A stretch of DNA of 25,924 nucleotides, taken from positions 1-25,924 of the forward strand of contig JAKAHI010000002.1 in the NCBI GenBank assembly GCA_021815065.1, read 5' to 3'. Source of the stretch: a bacterium (GTDB lineage: Bacteria > JAMCPX01). The translations under genes and the position numbers were made by a program. Positions 7,881 to 14,935 of this stretch are shown here, piece after piece. Positions within the stretch are counted from its first letter, which is position 1. Each line of letters opens with the position of its first letter. The notes beneath the pieces are model-generated. The model saw nothing but the letters and a program-made list of their open reading frames with translations, was not told the origin of the DNA and did not search any database.

Positions 7881-9368
7881 ATGATGCACCGGGATTTAAT
7901 CAGATCGCTTGTTCTCATAACGCCGGAGATCGTTGCCGCGCTGACAGCTTCTGTTGCCCTCATTGGGGCAATGCTGATGAAGCGTTCACGGGGCAACGAG
8001 GCTTTTTATATAGGTATAATAGGTATGATCGGGGCACTGGCGGCAACGGTAATACTGTACGAAAGGCTGACCCTGGATACGGCTTTTTATGGGATGATTG
8101 CCGTAGATCCCTTCAGTCTTTTTTTCAGGATTATTGCATATACTTCGATACTGTATGTTTTGCTTATGTCGTTCAATTCAAGAGAATTGAAAGACACGGA
8201 CGGAAAGTGGGAGTTCGTTGCCATCCTTTCGGGCTTCGGTATCGGCATGTCCATGATGGCGAGTTCTCTGAACCTGCTGATGATCTACCTTTCTATAGAG
8301 CTGCTCAGCGTTATGTCCTATCTGCTTGTATCGTACACAAAAGGTGTGCGCCGTTCGAAAGAGGCGGGGCTTAAATACATCATATACGGTTCTATAGCTT
8401 CCGGATTCATGCTCTACGGTATGTCTATTTTGTACGGCATTTCTCATTCCCTTAACCTCCGGGAAATTGCATTAACATTCATAAATTCAAATTATCCGCC
8501 TGTTACCGTTTATGTCGCAACGCTGTTTATCCTTGCCGGCTTTGGATTTAAAATAGCAATGGTCCCCATGCACATGTGGGCCCCGGATGTTTATGAGGGC
8601 GCTCCAACGCCCATAACTGCTCTCCTTGCGGTGGCTTCGAAAGCCGCTGGTTTTGCAGTACTCCTGCGGTTCTTCTATACGGCGTATATCAGTTCAGTGA
8701 GCATGACGCAGTATTATGCACAAGTCAGTCCTATTAAATGGCTGACGGTTATAGCTATCATTTCCGCGTTTACCATGACTATCGGTAATATCGTTGCGAT
8801 ACCGCAGAACAATATCAAGAGACTGCTCGCATATTCCAGTATAGCACACGCAGGGTACATGCTTATCGGCGTATCCATTATTTCGAAAGCTGCTATAGGT
8901 TCGATACTGCTTTATCTTGCGGTTTATTTCTTCATGAATCTCGGTGCATTCGTCGTTGTTATGGTCGTTGATAACAATCTGAATTCTGAGGACATCAACA
9001 GTTACAGCGGGTTGTCCCAGGTAGCACCGGGGTTGTCCGCAGCCATGGCTGTATTCTTGTTTTCCTTAACCGGCATACCCCCGTTTGCAGGATTTATCGG
9101 AAAGGTGGTCATCTTTCTCTCTGCTATAGACAAAGGGCTCTATTGGCTGGTGATTATTGCTGTGCTCAATACGGTTGTGTCGTTATACTATTATGCGCGG
9201 GTGATAAAGAAGATGTATCTCGAGACTGCCCCTGCGGATATCCAGCCGATCAAGGTCGGTATGCTCCCGGCACTTATTATCATAAGTTTGCTTATACCGA
9301 CTATTCTGTTCGGTATTTGGTGGGCACCGCTGCAGAGCTTTGCTCATTTTTCAAGTTTTATGTATTAA
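7881..9368 (+). CDS. nuoN: NADH-quinone oxidoreductase subunit N
   Basis: The third antiporter-like subunit of Complex I (495 aa, ND2 family) and last gene of the operon. Motifs include YLSIELLSVMSYLLVSYTKG with the helix-5 glutamate, FGFKIAMVPMHMWAPDVYEG followed by APTPITALLAVASKAAGF, and NIKRLLAYSSIAHAGYML. Two ATGs in tandem (7881 and 7884) follow a TGGAGAAG ribosome-binding site; either may start. The TAA stop lies two bases before a large inverted repeat. I see no conventional terminator with a uridine run after it, so that repeat may mark the operon end. Confidence 0.95.
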   Translation: MMHRDLIRSLVLITPEIVAALTASVALIGAMLMKRSRGNEAFYIGIIGMIGALAATVILYERLTLDTAFYGMIAVDPFSLFFRIIAYTSILYVLLMSFNSRELKDTDGKWEFVAILSGFGIGMSMMASSLNLLMIYLSIELLSVMSYLLVSYTKGVRRSKEAGLKYIIYGSIASGFMLYGMSILYGISHSLNLREIALTFINSNYPPVTVYVATLFILAGFGFKIAMVPMHMWAPDVYEGAPTPITALLAVASKAAGFAVLLRFFYTAYISSVSMTQYYAQVSPIKWLTVIAIISAFTMTIGNIVAIPQNNIKRLLAYSSIAHAGYMLIGVSIISKAAIGSILLYLAVYFFMNLGAFVVVMVVDNNLNSEDINSYSGLSQVAPGLSAAMAVFLFSLTGIPPFAGFIGKVVIFLSAIDKGLYWLVIIAVLNTVVSLYYYARVIKKMYLETAPADIQPIKVGMLPALIIISLLIPTILFGIWWAPLQSFAHFSSFMY

Positions 9369-9685
9369 CCCGAAAAATGCAATAAGGAGGTTTACTTATT
9401 CGCTCAATCCCGCGATCCACCTGATATCGATACATTTCCATATAGAAACGAGATTTCAGTCCTCTGTATGTTTACCCCGTTAGAAACTCAGAAGATAATA
9501 TTTTGTACGACAATAGATTGAAAATTTATTATAAAAACATCTGTATTATTCTGACATTTCTAACGGGGTTTATATGCAATTACCCGGTATGGTTTCCTCA
9601 TCGGATTTTCGAAGAATACCTTTATCTGACGCGGGATTATCGCTCATTGCATAAACCTCCTTATTTTACAATCGCATTTTTCGGA
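9369..9685. repeat. About 315-bp imperfect inverted-repeat element between convergent genes
   Basis: This gap between the nuoN stop and the stop of the minus-strand transporter is an imperfect palindrome. Matching arm pieces are CCGAAAAATGC at 9370-9380 with 9674-9684, AATAAGGAGGTTTA at 9381-9394 with 9652-9665, AATCCCGCG at 9406-9414 with 9630-9638, and CCCCGTTAGAAA at 9475-9486 with 9557-9568. The centre is AT-rich. No transposase is present. It could be a miniature transposable element, a remnant of two element ends, or a large stem-loop stopping both transcripts. The repeat is directly visible; its class is inference. Confidence 0.7.
9570..9647 (-). CDS. Possible 25-aa ORF inside the repeat element
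   Basis: On the minus strand a perfect AAGGAGG (9662-9656) lies eight bases before an ATG at 9647. The frame begins MSDNPASDKGILRKSDEE and stops after 25 residues at 9570. The ribosome-binding site and spacing are better than for most genes in this window. The peptide is polar, with no signal sequence or motif I know. The matching site in the opposite arm has the AAGGAGG but no ATG. It may be a real small gene, a piece of a longer decayed one, or a chance frame within a mobile repeat. Confidence 0.3.
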   Translation of the reverse strand: MSDNPASDKGILRKSDEETIPGNCI

Positions 9686-10936
9686 TTAAAGCACTTTCAA
9701 GAAGAACCAGTAAACGGTAATGTTCACCAGGGTGAGCGGGATACCTGCCTTTGCAAATTCAAAGAACGTCAAAGTCTCTTTTGATTTTTTTTCCGCAGTC
9801 TGTATGATGATGATGTTGCTCGCCGCACCAAGAATGAGCAGGTTGCCTGCAACCGTGCTCCCTGCGGCAAGTGCTGCCAGTACCTTCGATGATGCCCCTG
9901 CGTGCATGAGAACCGGCAGGTAAAGCGCTACCATAGGCACATTGGAAATAAGCTGACTGAGCAGGACGCTGATTCCCAGCACGGAATGAAGGGATGTTAT
10001 GCCGCTGGTGCCGCTTCCGGCGTAGCCCTGAAAGAAGCCGGTCAGCCACACGCTCTTCATGAGAACGAACATCGCCGCAAAAAATATGAGGGTATACCAA
10101 TCAACTTTATTTATGATTTTGGATCTTTTCGTGCTGAATATCAGAATGGGTAAACACCCGATAAGTGCAATATAGGTTACGTTGAAATCGAATCCGGAGT
10201 GCAGCAGGGAGAGTGTTGTTTTTAAAGCAGCCAGGAGAATTACCAGGACAAGGGAATATTTCGAAAGCGTCGCAAGCCCCTTGTCTTTGAGCGGTTCATA
10301 GATGTGCTGTAACTTGTTGCCGTGGAACTCTTTTTTATAGAGTATCTTCAGTATCCAATACGCGGCGGACAGATTGATGATCGTCGGCAAAAAAAGATAT
10401 TTGAAAAAAGTTATGAACGGGTTTTGAAGATTTCCGTTTACGGATATGAGAAGGTTCTGCGGGTTTCCTATCGGGCTCATGACACTGCCTGTCGTTATGG
10501 CGAAGGCGAGCGTCAGGAGCAACACCTTTGGATTTATTTTGTGCTTTTTTGCAAGCAGGATCATCAGGGGAGTTCCTATGATGGCGAGTGTATCGTTCAT
10601 GAGGAGCGCTGAAGCGAACCCCATAAAAAATAATATTCTTACTATGAGGCTGTCCATCGATGGAGCGTCCCTGAATAACCGGTACGAAAGGCGGGAGATA
10701 TAGCCGCTTTCTTCAAGTGCAGCACCTATCACAAACATGCCGAACAGGAACAGAAGAACATCGATATTTATGGCATTCCAAGCCGTTGCAAAGGGAATGC
10801 TTTTCGTCAGCAGGACAACGATTGCACCCAGGAGCATGATCTGCCAGATCTCGAATCGAATATTGCCGATCTGCCGTATTGCTATCAATAGAAAAACAAG
10901 AGCCAAAACTATTATGGGGACCGGTAGAGGTTCCAT
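9686..10936 (-). CDS. ArsB/NhaD-type (SLC13-like) ion transporter
   Basis: A 416-aa polytopic membrane protein with about ten to twelve hydrophobic segments, typical of the ion transporter superfamily holding ArsB, NhaD, CitMHS and YbiR. Two related halves are visible. The first has LLMNDTLAIIGTPLMILLAKK and then TTGSVMSPIGNPQNLLIS; the second has QLISNVPMVALYLPVL and AGSTVAGNLLILGAASNIII. The paired NPQN/SN signatures are those of the substrate and cation sites in this superfamily. The substrate cannot be read from sequence; anion or arsenite export, or sodium/proton exchange, are all possible. The ATG stands two bases after the thiD-like stop, so it is the last gene of the minus-strand operon. 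Its ribosome-binding site is weak. Confidence 0.8.
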   Translation of the reverse strand: MEPLPVPIIVLALVFLLIAIRQIGNIRFEIWQIMLLGAIVVLLTKSIPFATAWNAINIDVLLFLFGMFVIGAALEESGYISRLSYRLFRDAPSMDSLIVRILFFMGFASALLMNDTLAIIGTPLMILLAKKHKINPKVLLLTLAFAITTGSVMSPIGNPQNLLISVNGNLQNPFITFFKYLFLPTIINLSAAYWILKILYKKEFHGNKLQHIYEPLKDKGLATLSKYSLVLVILLAALKTTLSLLHSGFDFNVTYIALIGCLPILIFSTKRSKIINKVDWYTLIFFAAMFVLMKSVWLTGFFQGYAGSGTSGITSLHSVLGISVLLSQLISNVPMVALYLPVLMHAGASSKVLAALAAGSTVAGNLLILGAASNIIIIQTAEKKSKETLTFFEFAKAGIPLTLVNITVYWFFLKVL

Positions 10937-10938
10937 GT

Positions 10939-11733
10939 CTACTTATTGTTTTTATTATTCAGGTGCGGCATTCCGACGAGCCGGTGCAACGATGGAGAAA
11001 CCCGGCGGCTGTTCTTTATTGCAGCGAGGGTGAACAGCTTCGCTTTTTTTACCGCCGCGGGCTTATCATATCCCTTTATAAGGTATGCGGTTATTGCTGA
11101 AGACAGGATACATCCTGTTCCGTGAACATCTTTATTCAGAGCCTTTGCCTCGAAGAAAATATGCCGTTTCCCGTCCATATACAGGTCGAGTCCCTTTTGA
11201 ACAAAATGTCCGCCTTTTATAACCACCGCTTCCGTACCCTTATCCAGGAAATATTTTGCCGAAAGCATCATATCATCCTTATTCTTTATTTCTACACCCG
11301 ATAGTACGGATGCCTCAGGTATATTCGGTGTGACGATTGTGCAAAAGGGAAGCAGAGCGTTGATGGCATATTTTATATCTCCCCGGGAGAGGGAAGTGCC
11401 TCCTGAGGATGCGAGGACCGGATCGAGAACGACATTCTTTAACCTGTACCGGTGTATGGTTTCGCGGATGAGATTTACCGTTTTCCCGGTGGAGAGCATA
11501 CCGATCTTCACACCGTGTACACGGCTGTTCCCGAGTAAAATACCGAGCTGCCCTCTCAAGACTGAAAGTGTTACCGGTGCTATGCTGTTTACCGTGTCGG
11601 TATTTTCTTCGACGATGGCCGTAGGTACGGCAAAGGCATAGATGCCGATTGCCGAAAAAACCTTAAGGTCCATAAGAAGTCCTGCACCGGCGGAAGGATC
11701 GAATCCGGCTATGATTAAACCGTTTTTCATCAT
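10939..11733 (-). CDS. thiD: ThiD-like hydroxymethylpyrimidine/phosphomethylpyrimidine kinase family protein
   Basis: A 264-aa ribokinase-fold kinase. The family phosphorylates hydroxymethylpyrimidine or its phosphate for thiamine synthesis. Seen here: an N-terminal IIAGFDPSAGAGLLMDLK (canonical proteins read more like GSDSGGGAGIQADLK), VVLDPVLASSGG, VIKGGHF, and the catalytic anion-hole motif HGTGC (residues 204-208). The position that is usually glutamine in TAQNT reads VEENT here (Glu43), so the pyrimidine pocket differs from classical ThiD. No other thiamine gene is nearby. The ATG overlaps the stop of the upstream Fis-domain gene (ATGA). The kinase fold is secure; the exact substrate is less so. 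Confidence 0.8.
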   Translation of the reverse strand: MMKNGLIIAGFDPSAGAGLLMDLKVFSAIGIYAFAVPTAIVEENTDTVNSIAPVTLSVLRGQLGILLGNSRVHGVKIGMLSTGKTVNLIRETIHRYRLKNVVLDPVLASSGGTSLSRGDIKYAINALLPFCTIVTPNIPEASVLSGVEIKNKDDMMLSAKYFLDKGTEAVVIKGGHFVQKGLDLYMDGKRHIFFEAKALNKDVHGTGCILSSAITAYLIKGYDKPAAVKKAKLFTLAAIKNSRRVSPSLHRLVGMPHLNNKNNK

Positions 11734-12410
11734 TGTTTCTTTATGCTCAGCTTCATCATTTTTGCTTTTAAGGTGTTTCTGTTTATACCCAGCAGCAGGG
11801 ACGCCTTAACCTGGTTGTTGTTGGAAAGCTTCAGTGCCGTCTCGATAAAAGATTTTTCTATTATAGGCATGACTATCGAGTAAAGGTTGACTATTTTTTT
11901 GTGGGTGTGTTTCGAAAATAATATGGCTAATTTTTTCTTAATCAATTCGTCGAGCCCGAGATTTTCTATATCCATATCTGCGACCTGGACGTCCGCATCT
12001 TTATTGTTTATTACGTTCCCATTCTGATTTATCTCCCGGTGGAGATTTACGACATAGATCGCCCGCTTTAAGGTAGCCTCTGCAGTAACGGGATTCAACG
12101 GTTTCTGAAGTATGTCGAACATACCGTTATTGATAAGTTTTGTGGAAAGTATTCCCTTGTTTCTCGGTATGATCCCTATAATGACTATATCGCTTTTTAT
12201 TTTCAATATTTGTTCTATGGTTTCTGCCAGATCTATCGAGCTGCCCGTTATATCTATGAAGATTAATCTGTAGATCTTCTTATGGATGAGCTCAAAGGCC
12301 AATTTCATCGTTTTTACAACGCGCATATTCAAACCGTTTTTTCTTATCACCTTTAATAAGATGGCGGGGGGATCGTCGTTTGAGAATATCAGTGCCTTTG
12401 TCCTATACAT
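11730..12410 (-). CDS. Receiver-like domain fused to a Fis-type DNA-binding domain
   Basis: A 226-aa protein with two domains. Residues 1-120 resemble a response-regulator receiver: an acidic pair (D12, D13), a likely phosphorylated D53 in LIFIDITG, and K103 in LQKPLNP. The usual Ser/Thr at the end of the fourth strand is replaced by IIGIIP, so it may be an atypical receiver. A linker follows. The last 50 or so residues (NLYSIVMPIIEKSFIETALK ending GINRNTLKAKMMKLSIKK) match the Fis helix-turn-helix closely. There is no AAA+ domain, so it cannot drive sigma-54 itself. I chose the ATG at 12410, preceded by GAGG and overlapping the dusB stop by eight bases, over one at 12434. No histidine kinase is adjacent. 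Confidence 0.8.
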   Translation of the reverse strand: MYRTKALIFSNDDPPAILLKVIRKNGLNMRVVKTMKLAFELIHKKIYRLIFIDITGSSIDLAETIEQILKIKSDIVIIGIIPRNKGILSTKLINNGMFDILQKPLNPVTAEATLKRAIYVVNLHREINQNGNVINNKDADVQVADMDIENLGLDELIKKKLAILFSKHTHKKIVNLYSIVMPIIEKSFIETALKLSNNNQVKASLLLGINRNTLKAKMMKLSIKKQ

Positions 12411-13407
12411 TGCCTGCCTCAAGGAAGCGGTCAAAAAAACTATTTATTAAATGTATGAGCGGTTCCAGGCTTTCCATGGTAACCGCCGCAGCCCTGAAAT
12501 CGGAGCTATATTTTGCACCAGTCAGTGGAGAGACCTGCCCACCCTTCGAGTAATGTACCAGATGCTTGCGAAAAAGTTTGATACCTTTTTGTTCACCGTA
12601 AAACGTGCTCATCATACGTACATGTTTTATCATTATTTCCCTGATAGTTGAAAGTGCAGGTAAAACGTATATCCCTTTCTGCAGGTAGTCAACGATCATC
12701 TGAAATATCCACGGGTTGCCGATTGCACCTCTGCCTATCATGACGCCCGCGCATCCCGATTGCTCTATCATAGATTTTGCATCAAGCGGTGAGAGTATAT
12801 CGCCGTTACCGATGACCGGTATTCTGGATATCTTCACGGCATCTATAAGGCTCTGCATGTCGATCCCCTTTTTAAAGCCCTGAGTTTTTGTCCTGAGATG
12901 TATCGCAATTGCATCAACGCCGCTTTCATTGGCAATATCTACGATCTGGAGAATATTTTTCGAAACCTCATCCCATCCTATTCTGGTTTTGACGGTAAAC
13001 GGGATTGTTATTGCCTTTCTCATCTCGATGAGAATCTCCCTGAGTAACTCAGGTTTCTTCAACAGCGCCGCACCCGAGCCATTTGCTACGACATTGCGAG
13101 CCGGGCATCCGAGATTAAGGTCGATGACATCAGCCCCTCCATCTTTTGCTATTTGTGATGCGCGGACAAGGGTATCTATCTTGTTTCCGAGGAGCTGGAC
13201 GGCTACCGGCTTTTCTTCAGGGGTGTGCTCCATCAGCATTTTCGTCTTTTTGTTACCCCGGACCAGGGCTTCTGCGCTTATCAGTTCCGTATAGACAAGA
13301 CCTGCACCCGTGCTCCTGACAATCCTTCTGTACGGGCTGTCCGTATAGCCGGCAATGGGCGCCATTACATAAGGTTGTTTTATTTCTATAGTACCGATTT
13401 TTAACAT
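12403..13407 (-). CDS. dusB: tRNA-dihydrouridine synthase (Dus family)
   Basis: A 334-aa FMN enzyme that reduces uridines in the tRNA D-loop or elsewhere to dihydrouridine using NADPH. It opens MLKIGTIEIKQPYVMAPIAG, like DusB, and has the catalytic C101 in DLNLGCPARNV, K140 in TVKTRIGWDE, and the phosphate-binding regions IPVIGNGDI and GVMIGRGAIGNPWIF. The start at 13407 matches the family N-terminus; the frame is open 45 codons further up, but those residues are not Dus-like and overlap the likely promoter. No ribosome-binding site is evident; the candidate promoter would give a leader of only a few bases. It is first in the operon with the Fis-domain, ThiD-like and transporter genes. DusB is preferred over other Dus types because of the Fis-domain neighbour. 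Confidence 0.88.
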   Translation of the reverse strand: MLKIGTIEIKQPYVMAPIAGYTDSPYRRIVRSTGAGLVYTELISAEALVRGNKKTKMLMEHTPEEKPVAVQLLGNKIDTLVRASQIAKDGGADVIDLNLGCPARNVVANGSGAALLKKPELLREILIEMRKAITIPFTVKTRIGWDEVSKNILQIVDIANESGVDAIAIHLRTKTQGFKKGIDMQSLIDAVKISRIPVIGNGDILSPLDAKSMIEQSGCAGVMIGRGAIGNPWIFQMIVDYLQKGIYVLPALSTIREIMIKHVRMMSTFYGEQKGIKLFRKHLVHYSKGGQVSPLTGAKYSSDFRAAAVTMESLEPLIHLINSFFDRFLEAGNV

Positions 13408-13420
13408 AAAGATGAAGGTT

Positions 13421-13449
13421 ATACTATGTATAAAAGGTAAGATTGGCAA
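13421..13449 (-). promoter_or_regulatory. Candidate promoter for the dusB operon
   Basis: Read on the minus strand, TTGCCA (13449-13444) and TAGTAT (13426-13421) are separated by 17 bases, a plausible sigma-70 pair. Transcription would begin around 13414, giving a leader of roughly seven bases before the ATG at 13407. The -10 box matches only four of six positions, so this is tentative. Confidence 0.4.
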
Positions 13450-13480
13450 TAAATTAATTCGAAGCTTCCGATCTAAATGT

Positions 13481-13509
13481 TTGACAACTATTCCGGTGGA
13501 GTTTATAAT
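13481..13509 (+). promoter_or_regulatory. Consensus sigma-70 promoter for the fadL-like gene
   Basis: TTGACA (13481-13486) and TATAAT (13504-13509) are both perfect consensus boxes with the optimal 17-base spacer. Transcription should start near 13516, leaving a leader of about 90 bases before the porin gene. It lies in the divergent region shared with dusB, and I see no palindromic operator over it. Confidence 0.8.
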
Positions 13510-13606
13510 GTTTATCAGTAGCATGCATACATTGGAGCTCACGTCAAAAAATGTTTTTGTCTTTGCTTTGGTAGAATCTTAATAAAAGAAAGAAAGGATG
13601 AAATCC

Positions 13607-14935
13607 ATGATAAAAAAGATGTTAATCTTCACTGTCGGTATGATACTCGGTTACAATGCTTATGCAAACGCGAGTGTTTTTGATATGTTCGGGGTGGACG
13701 CAACGGGTATCGCAATGGGGAATGCACGGACAGCTTCAGCAAATGATTGGACCGCTACCTATTATAATCCTGCGGGCATGACCCAAACGAAAGAATCGGA
13801 GGGAGTGAACTTCCTTATTGCGGTTAATCATCTCTCGGTAAGCCCTTTTGGTTCAGGATTGCAAAATAATGACAATAAAGATATTGAAGGCATTTCCGTA
13901 GGTATGACGCATACTTTTATAGAAGATTTTATCCACGTCGGCATCTCGTTCTACACGCCTTTGGGTGATACGCAGCAGCAAATAACCCATTATGCAAATG
14001 CGAACGAGGCGTTTCTTACCAATAAACTGTATTTCGAATTCCTTGAGAATACCACGGAACAGCAGATCATACTTCCAACGATAGCCTTCAAGGTTCTGCC
14101 GTTCCTGTCCATCGGGGGAGGGATTTCCCTTTTCATTAAATCAATGACCTATTCGCATGAATATTTTCCAAACCCTCTCAACCAGTCACAATGGTATATG
14201 AACCTAAACAATACACAGCAATATACCTATGTGGCGAACCTCGGCATTCTGTTCCATCCGTCCGATCGTTTCAAGGTCGGTTTTTCCTATATGAGTGCGG
14301 ATGATTTTCCGATTGTCGGTGCAGCCTTTGTTCACCTGAATGCCCAGGGACTGCCTATTGCAAGCAACTTTACACAAACCATAAACACAATCTTGTTTTA
14401 TTCGCCGGCACACGCTTCTCTCGGAGTCATGTTCAAGCCCATGGATAATCTTGAACTGAATGGTGATCTTACCTGGGTTGGCTGGTCGAGTTATATCAAT
14501 AACCATGATGTCAAACCCCAGCAGGAGTCTTATACCGATCCCTCTACCGGGGTTACCTACGCAGGGCAGTCTTTCAGTGACATATACATACCGAAACTGG
14601 GCGTAGCCTACAAGCCTGTAGAAACCGTGTGCGTTATGGCCGGTTACGAGTATCAGCCCACGCCGGTACCACCCCAGATGAGGACTACAAATTATGTGGA
14701 CAATGTTAAAAATGTCCTGTCAACAGGTGTCAGTTATATCATGCCGTACAATGAAGGGCACATCCATTTTACCGTGGACTTTCAGGGCATCATACTCGGC
14801 GACAGAACGACCCGTAAAGTAGTAGCTATCGATGCAGATCCGAATACCCCCGGTGTTCAAAACCCCGGCTATCCAGGCTATGAGAGCAAAGGGTACATTT
14901 ATGATACGGGATTCGCAATAAGCTATGAGTATTAG
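13607..14935 (+). CDS. FadL/OmpP1/TodX-family outer membrane transport protein
   Basis: A 442-aa outer membrane beta-barrel of the FadL family, which takes up long-chain fatty acids or other hydrophobic compounds by lateral diffusion. It has a signal peptide (MIKKMLIFTVGMILGYNAYA, cut probably after NA), then SVFDMFGVDATGIAMGNART and the family hallmark NPAG in ATYYNPAGMTQ. Many alternating aromatic strands follow, and it ends in an aromatic residue (AISYEY), as expected for BAM-dependent barrels. I prefer the ATG at 13607, eight bases after AAAGGA; an in-frame ATG at 13598 would have the purine-rich stretch directly against it. The following PAP2 gene overlaps its end by 11 bases. The nearby beta-oxidation genes support a fatty-acid substrate, but that is inference. 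Confidence 0.85.
   Translation: MIKKMLIFTVGMILGYNAYANASVFDMFGVDATGIAMGNARTASANDWTATYYNPAGMTQTKESEGVNFLIAVNHLSVSPFGSGLQNNDNKDIEGISVGMTHTFIEDFIHVGISFYTPLGDTQQQITHYANANEAFLTNKLYFEFLENTTEQQIILPTIAFKVLPFLSIGGGISLFIKSMTYSHEYFPNPLNQSQWYMNLNNTQQYTYVANLGILFHPSDRFKVGFSYMSADDFPIVGAAFVHLNAQGLPIASNFTQTINTILFYSPAHASLGVMFKPMDNLELNGDLTWVGWSSYINNHDVKPQQESYTDPSTGVTYAGQSFSDIYIPKLGVAYKPVETVCVMAGYEYQPTPVPPQMRTTNYVDNVKNVLSTGVSYIMPYNEGHIHFTVDFQGIILGDRTTRKVVAIDADPNTPGVQNPGYPGYESKGYIYDTGFAISYEY

Noticed and set aside
9381..9420. Plus-strand AAGGAGG at 9385-9391 as the start of a gene
   Set aside because: No ATG, GTG or TTG follows at a usable distance with an open frame; it is the degenerate mirror of the right arm.
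9369..9685. The inverted repeat as a CRISPR array or attachment site
   Set aside because: There are no regularly spaced direct repeats, no cas genes and no integrase; the structure is a single palindrome.
9503..9784. A 93-codon plus-strand frame across the inverted repeat and the transporter end
   Set aside because: There is no ribosome-binding site, it crosses the palindrome arms and runs antisense into the transporter gene; composition looks random.
10939..11733. The kinase and transporter as a thiamine-precursor uptake pair
   Set aside because: No TPP riboswitch-like sequence or other thiamine gene is visible, and the transporter superfamily is not known to me for thiamine precursors.
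11730..12410. A full NtrC-type sigma-54 activator
   Set aside because: There is no AAA+ domain or GAFTGA motif between the receiver-like and Fis domains; the protein is only 226 residues.
13551..13574. A seven-codon leader peptide in the porin 5' leader
   Set aside because: Its nearest purine-rich site is too far from the ATG and the peptide has no codon run suggesting attenuation.
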